From Lachnospiraceae bacterium UBA3762 (lineage in GTDB: Bacteria; Bacillota; Clostridia; Lachnospirales; Lachnospiraceae), in the NCBI GenBank assembly GCA_002371615.1, contig DFGA01000033.1, positions 1 to 64,000 on the forward strand: 64,000 bases of DNA. The letters are read 5' to 3'. Both the position numbers and the translations under genes were made by a program. Position 1 is the stretch's first letter. Each line of letters starts with the position of its first letter. This document shows, piece after piece, positions 7,533-15,805 of this stretch. The notes under the pieces are model-generated. The model was given only the letters and a program-made list of their open reading frames with translations, was not told the DNA's origin and searched no databases.

Positions 7533-8597
7533 TTATATCTCGGCCAATAGCATGATCCTTTCTGGGGTTGCATTTTTATATCTATAATAGACTTTGTAAG
7601 CTGAACATATCTGTTTGATCATTAGTGGAGTTTCTAGAAGATCCGTAAGATTGAATCCGCATATAATTGCTATTTTTGGCGTGCATTTTTCTATACATAG
7701 ACGTGCTCCTTTGAGCGTCTCTAACGCTCCAAGAAAATTGGTTTTTATGAATGTGGGAGATATTCTGTTAGTTTCCCATATCCCGTCTATTGTGTTCATG
7801 TTTATTCCGACAGATTGGGGTTCTTTTTTTTCTGATACGATATAATCCTGAGAGTTGTCATTTCTGGGGTTTAACCAGTATTGTTTAGATTGTTCCCATA
7901 CACCGCAATTCAGACAAATAACATTACGAGACTGGTTATTCTCGTTTACAGTTTTAATTAGTCTTGCATAATTATTCTTATCAGCTTCTATTGCTATTAC
8001 TTTTTTATAATGGAAGTTATTTACTTTCCAAAACTCTCGAAGTGTATCACCATCGTAGGCGCCAATATCATAGAATACTTCATCTTCTCCAATCTTAAAA
8101 ACGGAGTTGTCAAAATATGATTGCTCTTTCTCATAATAATCAAAAATATGAGAAACATCGTTATCCCGGAGACAATCAGTAAATGCTGTAAGAACTCCTT
8201 TGGAAAAATCATCGGCAAGAATAGGAATAACTTTACACATCTGTTCCTCTATATATGAATAATCTTTAGGCGTGAGTTCTCTGGAATAATTCCCATACCC
8301 TGTAAAAGGAATACAATATACTTTGTTAACGCAAGCATATCTTTTAATTTTATCACATTTCAGATAGTTAGAAAAACCAAGTACGACGTTGATATTAGCA
8401 TCCTTTAATGTGTCCCATGAAACAATGGGTATATTCTTTAGATATTGATTCTCTTTAAAATATAGAGTATCAACAATAAACGCTTTAACAATTATTCCGT
8501 ATTGTCCAAGAGCGTGTAAGACTGTTTCTCCGAGACACCCTGCACCATATATATATGTTGGTATTTTACTTTCTTTGATTTCTCTATATATATCCAT
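7533..8597 (-). CDS. FkbM-family methyltransferase with N-terminal Rossmann-like domain
   Basis: This 354-residue protein has two parts. The first ~90 residues begin with a nucleotide-binding-like motif, YIYGAGCLGETVLHAL, as in PglD-type and other sugar-linked modules. The second part holds the SAM-binding start VFYDIGAYDGDTLREF (~residues 170-185), then an acidic IAIEADKNNY and CGVWEQ, typical of FkbM O-methyltransferases. Such fusions are common in surface-polysaccharide clusters and probably methylate a sugar hydroxyl. It is the second gene of a leftward pair with the ATP-grasp gene, 11 nt behind it. The start is ATG 8597, preceded by TTGGAGTAAGG. Confidence 0.82.
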   Translation of the reverse strand: MDIYREIKESKIPTYIYGAGCLGETVLHALGQYGIIVKAFIVDTLYFKENQYLKNIPIVSWDTLKDANINVVLGFSNYLKCDKIKRYACVNKVYCIPFTGYGNYSRELTPKDYSYIEEQMCKVIPILADDFSKGVLTAFTDCLRDNDVSHIFDYYEKEQSYFDNSVFKIGEDEVFYDIGAYDGDTLREFWKVNNFHYKKVIAIEADKNNYARLIKTVNENNQSRNVICLNCGVWEQSKQYWLNPRNDNSQDYIVSEKKEPQSVGINMNTIDGIWETNRISPTFIKTNFLGALETLKGARLCIEKCTPKIAIICGFNLTDLLETPLMIKQICSAYKVYYRYKNATPERIMLLAEI

Positions 8598-8608
8598 TGC
8601 GTTCTGCC

Positions 8609-9817
8609 TTACTCCAACTCAACTTTTATCCACTGTTCACTATTATCCATCATTTTCAACATTTCATCGAGACTATCAAATTTCATCACAAGGCATCCAA
8701 TTTTTTTGTTTGCACCGGTATACTCCTCAATATATTCTCCGGGATTACTTACTATATAGCTTTCCACAATGCATTTTTCGTATTCCTTGCTAATTGAAAT
8801 TTGTTTAAGAATCCCGGATTTATAGCTGTGGATTGTATAGTATGACCAGTATCCCTTGGGTATGGCATTTTCAGGAGGACACACTTGGGAACCCATTGCA
8901 GCTTTCACAGAGTAATCCACTAAATCAACGCCTGTTGCATGTTTAATGACATTAGGGATAAAATTGCCTCCATTGCGGGGAGCAATCTCCATTAGATATA
9001 CATTTAAATCCTTGTCAATTCGAATATCAAAGTTGTACGTGCATGTGGACATGTTAAGTAGTGTTAGAAGTCGCTGTATCTCCCCGTGAATTTTATCTTG
9101 AATAGCAGTGGGTTGAATGTAAGGAAATGAAGCTGCGACGGGCACGAATGGATTCGGACTCCTCTTGTCAAAATGGTCATTTGCAAAGTATCTGAATACC
9201 AGTTTGCCATCAATTGACAACCCATCGCCAGCAATCTGATAACCATATTTTTCAACATATTCTTCTATAATAATCCGCTTACATCTCGAATAAGAGAATG
9301 AACGCTCCAATACTTCGGGGTTTATACTATCTATATCGTTAATAAGACTGACTCCTTTTGATCCGGAGGAATCCACCGGTTTGACTATAACAGGAAATTT
9401 AAGTTTTCTTTTTTTGAGAGAATCCTCTGCCTCAGAAATGTTGTCGAAACATTTACAATTGGGTGTATGAAATCCATTGCTCTTCAAAAAAGCTCTATAC
9501 TTATCTTTGTTGCACAGTATTTCAACAGATCTATATGGATTTCCGGGCAGATGTAGTTGCTCAGCAACATAAGCTGCTGTTGGGGCAGCAGGGTCTGAAG
9601 CATAAGCTAGAATGCCATTTATGTTTTCGCTGATAGCGACTTGAAGAACTTTTTCTTTGTCTGTTGTTGATACGGAATAGTATTTATCTGCAAAAGCTTT
9701 TCCGGGATTATCAGGTAGATAATCGCATAGTATTGTATAATAACCTAAATCCTTGGCTTTTGTGATTGCCACTACCTGTTGCTCCGATCCTCCTAAGAGC
9801 ATTAGCTTTTTTTTCAT
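8609..9817 (-). CDS. ATP-grasp enzyme
   Basis: 402 residues. The N-terminal MKKKLMLLGGSEQQVVAITK and GYYTILCDYLPDNPG resemble the pre-ATP-grasp domain of the PurK/CarB-like branch. The ATP-grasp core carries FPVIVKPVDSSGSKGVSLI (~140-158), EEYVEKYGYQIAGDG and the metal site LMEIAPRNGGNFIPNV (~290-305). These enzymes join a carboxylate to an amine, alcohol or thiol via an acyl phosphate. In a glycan locus this suggests amino-acid or other acyl decoration of a sugar, which is an inference. The open frame extends to 10012, but ATG 9817 is the proper start: it opens the domain and has AAGGA upstream. It heads the leftward operon with the FkbM gene. Confidence 0.82.
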   Translation of the reverse strand: MKKKLMLLGGSEQQVVAITKAKDLGYYTILCDYLPDNPGKAFADKYYSVSTTDKEKVLQVAISENINGILAYASDPAAPTAAYVAEQLHLPGNPYRSVEILCNKDKYRAFLKSNGFHTPNCKCFDNISEAEDSLKKRKLKFPVIVKPVDSSGSKGVSLINDIDSINPEVLERSFSYSRCKRIIIEEYVEKYGYQIAGDGLSIDGKLVFRYFANDHFDKRSPNPFVPVAASFPYIQPTAIQDKIHGEIQRLLTLLNMSTCTYNFDIRIDKDLNVYLMEIAPRNGGNFIPNVIKHATGVDLVDYSVKAAMGSQVCPPENAIPKGYWSYYTIHSYKSGILKQISISKEYEKCIVESYIVSNPGEYIEEYTGANKKIGCLVMKFDSLDEMLKMMDNSEQWIKVELE

Positions 9818-9878
9818 TTCCAAGTCCTTTTTTGAGTGCGTTTGACAGTATATTGTTTTTTTTGTTATACCTATTACG

Positions 9879-9894
9879 TTAGTCGTATGACTAA
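9879..9894. promoter_or_regulatory. Dyad in divergent intergenic region
   Basis: TTAGTC-GTAT-GACTAA is an exact inverted repeat midway between the divergent ATP-grasp (leftward) and GT-D (rightward) genes. A TACAAT box (9952-9957) could serve the rightward gene. The dyad is operator-like by position only; no regulator gene lies nearby. Confidence 0.3.
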
Positions 9895-9977
9895 GGGAAA
9901 ATAGTTTTCTATGAACAGTTGTTAGCATTATAACAGAAAAATGCAGAATCATACAATCTGATTGTTTGGAGGAAGTA

Positions 9978-10904
9978 ATGAATAAGTATAAATGGGCAGC
10001 TGAAGAATTCAAGTGGCTTGGAAGAAGAGCCGTTCATGTTGTCACTGGTAAGTATCCGATAGACAGGGAAAAATATGCCGGCGTAGGGATGGTTCGGGAT
10101 GAAGTAGCACAGGAAAGGATTTATAATGGATTGATTGGAGAAGGGCCATTTGCCGTAGGAAGGGTTGGATTTGGAGAGACAGGGTTAATGTGTTGTGCAC
10201 AAAACGAGATTTATTATAATAGCAGAGTGCATTATTATTGGACACCATCCTACATTCGAGGTGTTGACCTGTATAGTGAGCATAATAGTCTTAAAAGATA
10301 TCATAGTATAATGTATGATGCGATGAATCAGATGGACTGTTTGGGAACATACCTTGAGATGTATATGTGCAATGCTGTATTTGAAACCTTGTCCAACATT
10401 GACAATATTACGGTATTTGGTATGTATATTTATAATAAATTATCGGATGCTGAGTATTCTAACCCATGGACAAAAGCATTGGAAGGAAAAAAAGTATTAG
10501 TTGTTTCACCGTTTTATAAAGAAATATCAATCCAGTATGAAAAGAGAAACTTGTTGTGGAGTGATGGGAGAATTCCTGAATGCCAGATTGAGTACGATCC
10601 GTCAATATGGATAAGGGATAATGGGGGATTCTATAATTCTCTTAATATACTGGCTGATAGAGTCTTGAATAGGGAATTTGATATAGCGTTATTGGGGTGT
10701 GGATCATTGGGTCTTCCGATTGCTTCTCAAATCAAAAAGACTGGAAGAAAGGCAGTGGTGCTCGGGTCTGCCTTACATCTTCTTTTTGGTATTAAAGGGA
10801 AACGTTGGGATGACCGTGGCATTTATAACGAATACTGGATCCGGCCCGGAGAAGAGACAAAACCGTCAAATGCAAGCAATATAGATAATGCCTGCTATTG
10901 GTGA
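9978..10904 (+). CDS. GT-D fold (DUF1792-like) glycosyltransferase
   Basis: A 308-residue soluble protein. An early AVGRVGFGETGLM (~residues 48-60) is followed near the C-terminus by LLGCGSLGLPIASQIKKTG and an LFGIKGKRWDDR signature. These resemble the putative GT-D glycosyltransferases and related uncharacterised proteins of capsule clusters. This is recalled by motif and not verified. ATG 9978 is the start because TTGGAGGAA (9966-9974) sits ahead of it. It is the first gene of a rightward group with the flippase and 4,6-dehydratase, so it probably adds a sugar to the lipid-linked repeat unit. Confidence 0.6.
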   Translation: MNKYKWAAEEFKWLGRRAVHVVTGKYPIDREKYAGVGMVRDEVAQERIYNGLIGEGPFAVGRVGFGETGLMCCAQNEIYYNSRVHYYWTPSYIRGVDLYSEHNSLKRYHSIMYDAMNQMDCLGTYLEMYMCNAVFETLSNIDNITVFGMYIYNKLSDAEYSNPWTKALEGKKVLVVSPFYKEISIQYEKRNLLWSDGRIPECQIEYDPSIWIRDNGGFYNSLNILADRVLNREFDIALLGCGSLGLPIASQIKKTGRKAVVLGSALHLLFGIKGKRWDDRGIYNEYWIRPGEETKPSNASNIDNACYW

Positions 10905-10908
10905 ATCA

Positions 10909-12687
10909 ATGAAGGATATTAAGACGCTTATTACAATGATTCGTCACCTTATGGTGATACTTGACAGAAAACAGCGCAATCAGATGATTGGGATGTTTTT
11001 TGTCATATTGATTGGTTCGGGATTTGAACTTTTGGGTGTATCTTCTATGCTTCCGTTTATAGAAGCATTGCTTGCTCCTGCAGATCTCCTAAATAAGCCT
11101 TATATAAAGTTTTTTGCCGGCGTGCTTCATCTACGTGATGCGAGCTCGGTTCTTATTATGGTGGGCATTGGTATTGTTCTGATTTATGTGATCAAGAATG
11201 TATACTTGGCAATATCCTCTTATTTTCAGGTCGCATACAGTAACAACATAAAAAGACAGCTTGCTGTTCTGATGTTAAGGTCATTTATGAACAGGCCCTA
11301 TGCTTTCTTTGTTGATAACGGAAGCGGAGTGATACTGCGCGGTGTCAGTGATGATATAAACGGTGTTTATCACGTGGTGATCAATATCTTCAAGATGGCA
11401 TCGGAGGGTATGGTTGTTATTGCTATTGCTACATATCTGTTTATTGTTGACCCGACCCTCGCTGTCGGAGTACTTGTTATCGGATTGGTTAGTATGCTGA
11501 TTATCATTTTCGGCATCAAGAAGAAACTGACACGCTTATCGAATATTTACAGGGAATCGGCAGAAAAACTCGGAAGATATGTATTGCAGGTAAGCAGCGG
11601 GATTAAGGATATCATGGTATTTAACCGGCGTAAGATGTTCCTTGACGGATATGACGCGGCTTATGAGAATGCCAATATAGCAGCTACAAGAAGTGAATTT
11701 GCAGGACTGTTGCCCGAACGGGTAATTGAAGCCGGGTGTATTTCCGGGATCATTGCCATGGTACTGATCCGTATCAATATGGGTGTGGATCCGACGGATT
11801 TTGTACCCAAGATGGCTGTTTTTGCAATGGGAGCCTTCAGGCTTCTGCCGTCTATATCAAGGCTTACCGGTTATGTATCAATGCTTATCTATGCACGACC
11901 TATGCTTGAGGCTACTTATGAAAACTATGTTTCCGCAAGAGATTACATGCATGATCTTGATCAGGAACAGTCGGAAAGTGATAATGATCCGGATAGAAGA
12001 TTTGAAAATATGATCGAAATAAGCGGTCTTGACTGGCAGTATGCCGGAGGCAAGAGTAAAGTTCTTGACGGACTGAACATGACGATTCATAAGGGCGAAG
12101 CTGTCGGGATAATAGGAGAGTCCGGATCAGGTAAATCCACACTGGCAGATATGCTACTCAGACTGTACAGACCTCAGAGTGGCTCTATCAGGATGGATGG
12201 AACTGATGTAAGCACGATACCTTCAACGTGGTCCAGAGTATTGACCTATGTTCCCCAAAGTGTTTTTCTTATGGATGACACCATAAGAGCAAATGTTACC
12301 TTCGGTTCTGAGAACACTAATGAAGAAGATGTATGGGAAGCGTTACGCAAAGCTTCTCTTGAAGAGTTTGTAAGGGAACTTCCGGAAGGACTTGATACTA
12401 TAGTTGGTGAACGTGGGGTCAAATTCTCAGGTGGACAAAGGCAGAGGATAGCCATTGCAAGGGCATTGTTTATAAAGCCCCAGATACTGATACTTGATGA
12501 GGCAACATCGGCACTTGATAATGAAACCGAGGAAGCTGTTATGGAAGCGATCGATTCGCTTGCCGGATCGATGACTCTTATTATAATAGCTCACAGAGTG
12601 ACTACATTGAAAAACTGTGATAAGATATATGAGATTATCGGAGGAAAGGCGATAGAGCGCCCCAAGGATGAGGTTATAAATGCTTAA
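10909..12687 (+). CDS. ABC transporter, PglK-like lipid-linked glycan flippase
   Basis: 592 residues in the fused half-transporter layout. Six membrane segments fill the first ~320 residues. The ATPase domain follows with Walker A GESGSGKST (~402), signature FSGGQRQR (~506), Walker B ILILDEATSALD (~526) and the switch AHR. The family resemblance is to PglK/MsbA-type exporters that flip undecaprenyl-linked oligosaccharides. Position between a GT and a 4,6-dehydratase supports a glycan substrate. The start is uncertain: ATG 10909 lies 4 nt after the upstream stop, with GGTGA just before it; ATG 10888 and GTG 10901 are alternatives. The gene overlaps the next one by 8 nt. Confidence 0.85.
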   Translation: MKDIKTLITMIRHLMVILDRKQRNQMIGMFFVILIGSGFELLGVSSMLPFIEALLAPADLLNKPYIKFFAGVLHLRDASSVLIMVGIGIVLIYVIKNVYLAISSYFQVAYSNNIKRQLAVLMLRSFMNRPYAFFVDNGSGVILRGVSDDINGVYHVVINIFKMASEGMVVIAIATYLFIVDPTLAVGVLVIGLVSMLIIIFGIKKKLTRLSNIYRESAEKLGRYVLQVSSGIKDIMVFNRRKMFLDGYDAAYENANIAATRSEFAGLLPERVIEAGCISGIIAMVLIRINMGVDPTDFVPKMAVFAMGAFRLLPSISRLTGYVSMLIYARPMLEATYENYVSARDYMHDLDQEQSESDNDPDRRFENMIEISGLDWQYAGGKSKVLDGLNMTIHKGEAVGIIGESGSGKSTLADMLLRLYRPQSGSIRMDGTDVSTIPSTWSRVLTYVPQSVFLMDDTIRANVTFGSENTNEEDVWEALRKASLEEFVRELPEGLDTIVGERGVKFSGGQRQRIAIARALFIKPQILILDEATSALDNETEEAVMEAIDSLAGSMTLIIIAHRVTTLKNCDKIYEIIGGKAIERPKDEVINA

Positions 12688-14662
12688 AGGAAGATTCGGA
12701 AAGAAAAGGTTTGGGCTGGAGCATTACCAGCTTATTAATATCGGACTGGTGATCTATGATATGATTGCAGTTAATCTGTCCTTTTTTCTGGCACTATGGT
12801 TCAGGTTCGACTGCAGTTTCAAGACACTGGAGCTTTTACCTGAATACTTTGGGACGTTTAAGAGTTTTGCCCCGATATACACAGTTTTATGTATTATAGT
12901 ATTTATAATATGCAAAATGTATAAGAGCGTCTGGAGATATGTAAGTTTTACGGAACTTGCCAGATGTCTTGAAGCAACGGGTATTACGCTCGCTGTCCAG
13001 ATACTCGGTACATGTCTATTTTACAGGCGCATGCCTATTTCTTACTATTGTCTGGGAATAATGCTGCAATTCGGGTTTACGCTTGGGATTCGTTTCTCGT
13101 ACAGATTTTTCCTGATTTTTAAGCGTAAGCAGATGTATCAGATAGATGGAGCAACGAAACGTGTCATGATGATAGGCGCCGGAGAAGCGGCACAGCTGAT
13201 CATGCGCGATATCCATAAGAATCCCAATAATCAGGATCAGATAGTATGTGTTATAGATGATAATACCAACAAATGGAACCGTTATATTGAGGGTGTGCCG
13301 ATCGTCGGAGGACGTGATGATATCTTAAAGAATGTCGAAAAGTATGATATAGACAGGATATACATGGCTATCCCTAATGCGCCGGTTTCAGCCAAGCGCG
13401 ACATACTTAATATCTGCAGTGAAACCAACTGTGAGATTAAGCAACTTCCCAGTATGCAGGTAATGGTTGGCACCGAAGTCGGTGTTAACATGATGAGAGA
13501 TGTGTCGGTGGAAGATCTCCTGGGAAGAGAGACAATTAAGACTGATATGAAGGAAGTCTTTGAGTTTATCCACGACAAGGTTATCCTGGTAACCGGCGGA
13601 GGTGGCTCGATAGGATCCGAGCTGTGCCGCCAGATCAGTGCGCATAATCCCAAACAGCTCATCATATTCGATATATATGAAAACAATGCTTATGACATTC
13701 AAAATGAGCTAAAAAGGCGCTACCCTGACATGAATCTCGTAACGCTAATTGGGTCTGTCAGGGATTCCAGACGCATCAGTCAGGTATTTGAGACTTATAA
13801 GCCGGATGTTGTATATCATGCTGCAGCACATAAGCATGTCCCGCTTATGGAAGACAGCCCCTGTGAGTCAATCAAGAACAATGCAATAGGTACATACAAG
13901 GTAGCATATGCTGCGGCTATGAACGGTTGCAGTAAGTTCGTTCTTATTTCTACGGATAAAGCGGTCAATCCTACAAATATAATGGGAGCATCAAAGAGAC
14001 TGTGTGAGATGATCATCCAGTCATTTGACCGTAAGATTAAGTTCAATAAATTTAATGATATGATCCCGATGTATACTCATGAAGAAGATGCAGGAGATAC
14101 TGTCAGGGTATATGATAAGAGCAAAAGGTACGTTACGGAATACGTTGCTGTACGTTTCGGAAATGTGCTTGGCAGTAACGGCTCGGTTATTCCGCTTTTT
14201 AAGAAGCAGATAGCAAACGGAGGACCCGTTACCGTTACGCATCCTGACATCATCAGATATTTCATGACAATACCGGAAGCTGTCAGTCTCGTGCTTCAGG
14301 CGGGTGTTTATGCTAAGGGCGGAGAGATTTTCGTTCTTGACATGGGAAGTCCTATGAAGATCGATACTTTGGCCAGAAATCTGATCAAACTGTCAGGATA
14401 TAAGCCTGATGAGGATATCAAGATAGAATATACCGGACTTCGTCCCGGAGAGAAGCTGTATGAGGAAAAGCTCATGGATGAAGAGGGTTTACAAAAGACC
14501 GAGAATGAACTCATCCATATCGGTAAACCGGTTGATTTTGACACCGATACATTCCTGATGAATCTGGAGAAGCTCATGGAGATGGCATACCATAATAACG
14601 AAGGTGATATCAGACAGAAGGTAGCCGAAATAGTTACAACATATAAGAATCCTGTTTTATAG
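12680..14662 (+). CDS. Membrane-bound nucleotide-sugar 4,6-dehydratase (CapD/PglF/WbpM type)
   Basis: 660 residues. Four N-terminal membrane segments are followed by a first Rossmann domain (VMMIGAGEAAQLIMRD, ~160-175) and a catalytic SDR domain with VTGGGGSIGSELCRQI (~304). In the active site, TDKAVNPTNIMGASKR shows Met in place of the usual YxxxK Tyr, as in PglF, FlaA1 and WbpM. These enzymes convert UDP-GlcNAc to a 4-keto-6-deoxy sugar, the first step to bacillosamine, FucNAc or QuiNAc. No matching C4 aminotransferase is in the window. The ribosome site GAGG lies inside the flippase gene. The 3' end overlaps the convergent next gene by 6 nt. Confidence 0.92.
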   Translation: MLKGRFGKKRFGLEHYQLINIGLVIYDMIAVNLSFFLALWFRFDCSFKTLELLPEYFGTFKSFAPIYTVLCIIVFIICKMYKSVWRYVSFTELARCLEATGITLAVQILGTCLFYRRMPISYYCLGIMLQFGFTLGIRFSYRFFLIFKRKQMYQIDGATKRVMMIGAGEAAQLIMRDIHKNPNNQDQIVCVIDDNTNKWNRYIEGVPIVGGRDDILKNVEKYDIDRIYMAIPNAPVSAKRDILNICSETNCEIKQLPSMQVMVGTEVGVNMMRDVSVEDLLGRETIKTDMKEVFEFIHDKVILVTGGGGSIGSELCRQISAHNPKQLIIFDIYENNAYDIQNELKRRYPDMNLVTLIGSVRDSRRISQVFETYKPDVVYHAAAHKHVPLMEDSPCESIKNNAIGTYKVAYAAAMNGCSKFVLISTDKAVNPTNIMGASKRLCEMIIQSFDRKIKFNKFNDMIPMYTHEEDAGDTVRVYDKSKRYVTEYVAVRFGNVLGSNGSVIPLFKKQIANGGPVTVTHPDIIRYFMTIPEAVSLVLQAGVYAKGGEIFVLDMGSPMKIDTLARNLIKLSGYKPDEDIKIEYTGLRPGEKLYEEKLMDEEGLQKTENELIHIGKPVDFDTDTFLMNLEKLMEMAYHNNEGDIRQKVAEIVTTYKNPVL

Positions 14663-15703
14663 ATAATCTTTCTTTTTATGTAGCATGTAACGCCATATCT
14701 TCTTGACAAGAAACAGCAGACTTGGCTCACATGTCAGAAACATTTTAAGTTCTCCTTCGTGGATGATCTGCCCAGATGGCTGCTTGCTTGGGTCAAATAG
14801 ACCATAGTTTTGTCGGAGAAATGCTCTTTTTTCGATGATTTTTTGTATATAGGGCTTGTATAGCAAATCTATAAGCTTCCGGTCGTGATGCCCCGGTCTT
14901 ATGAATACGCGAATGTTTGAACTTCCATCGGCGAAGATGTCCAGTGAATGAAAGTGATAGAAGATAATGCTTCCGGACTCGCCTGTACGGGTATTCTTTG
15001 CATAAACGTGGGCATCCTTTGATTCCGGTGTTTCCGAAGTCCCAACATATTCATCAACATTCCACGGGGCTATCCCCATACCGAAATCTTCATAGATATA
15101 TACCCCTGTAAATAATGATGTAAACATATCAAGGTATTTCTGATCTCCAAACAGTTCATCCGTAGCATTTTCGGTGCAGCATTCCAGACATTTATCTACC
15201 CACCAGTTAAGTATTTTCATACCGTTCGGAGTATTCTTGAAGGTGTTGAACTGGACACAGTACTGCCCATACATTTTGGCGTTATACTCATTTTCGGGAT
15301 GTTTACTGTATCTGTGGGAGATAATGGCCGCATCACAATCACTTACGAGAAACTTTTGCAGAGCCGGTTCCGGTGAGGCATAAAAATACAGATCCGAATC
15401 AATGTATGTAAGATCATTCAGAGCGTATTTGACCATAAGATATCTGATGCTGTATCCGCTGCATGTCCACAGGAACTCGCGTGTGCTTCGATTACTTTTT
15501 GCTTCGCGGAGTATGTCGTCTTCAAATTCATCATAAGATGTAATAACCATACCGGGAAGATTAAGTTCCGTGAGAGTGTTATAACACTTATCGTCAAATG
15601 CTATAACATATAACGTGAAGCTGTCGCATGAACTTTTTAGCGAGTCATACATTACGAGAGCCCGATCTATGTAATTACTGTCGAAAAGCGTGCACAGATT
15701 CAT
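14657..15703 (-). CDS. GT8-like / DXD-type glycosyltransferase
   Basis: 348 residues. The GT-A-like core opens MNLCTLFDSNYIDRALVMYDSL and contains a DxD-type motif in LTYIDSDLYFY (~residues 97-107). Later come GDQKYLD and HFHSLDIF, which fit a nucleotide-sugar-binding domain as in PF03407/GT8-like enzymes. It is a single leftward gene, convergent with the 4,6-dehydratase (6-nt overlap). ATG 15703 has no ribosome site; a -10 box lies only 6 nt before it, so the mRNA is probably leaderless. Donor and acceptor cannot be told from sequence. Confidence 0.65.
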   Translation of the reverse strand: MNLCTLFDSNYIDRALVMYDSLKSSCDSFTLYVIAFDDKCYNTLTELNLPGMVITSYDEFEDDILREAKSNRSTREFLWTCSGYSIRYLMVKYALNDLTYIDSDLYFYASPEPALQKFLVSDCDAAIISHRYSKHPENEYNAKMYGQYCVQFNTFKNTPNGMKILNWWVDKCLECCTENATDELFGDQKYLDMFTSLFTGVYIYEDFGMGIAPWNVDEYVGTSETPESKDAHVYAKNTRTGESGSIIFYHFHSLDIFADGSSNIRVFIRPGHHDRKLIDLLYKPYIQKIIEKRAFLRQNYGLFDPSKQPSGQIIHEGELKMFLTCEPSLLFLVKKIWRYMLHKKKDYL

Positions 15704-15709
15704 AATACT

Positions 15710-15739
15710 ATAATAATATCATGTTTATTCTTTTGGCAA
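15710..15739 (-). promoter_or_regulatory. Promoter of the leftward GT8-like gene, apparently leaderless
   Basis: On the minus strand: TTGCCA (15739-15734), 18 nt, TATTAT (15715-15710), then 6 nt to ATG 15703. No Shine-Dalgarno-like sequence lies between. An overlapping TATTAT at 15718-15713 is an alternative -10. Confidence 0.45.
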
Positions 15740-15764
15740 AACATATTTTTGTGACTTGACAGTG

Positions 15765-15793
15765 TTTACTGATATTGAATAGTAGGGTAAAAT
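15765..15793 (+). promoter_or_regulatory. Promoter of the 661-residue membrane protein
   Basis: TTTACT (15765-15770), 17 nt, TAAAAT (15788-15793), 12 nt before ATG 15806. A consensus TTGACA at 15756-15761 could pair with a poorer TAGTAG (15780-15785) instead. In both cases the leader is about 14 nt or shorter and lacks a ribosome site. Confidence 0.35.
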
Positions 15794-15805
15794 ACGTTAA
15801 TAGAA

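Noticed and set aside
9818..10012. N-terminal extension of the ATP-grasp gene by 65 residues
   Set aside because: The domain starts at MKKKLMLLGG (9817) with AAGGA upstream; the extension is unlike the family and crosses the divergent promoter region.
15756..15785. Consensus TTGACA as the -35 of the gene at 15806
   Set aside because: At 17-18 nt it meets only ATAGTA/TAGTAG; TTTACT-17-TAAAAT gives a better pair, so it is only an alternative.
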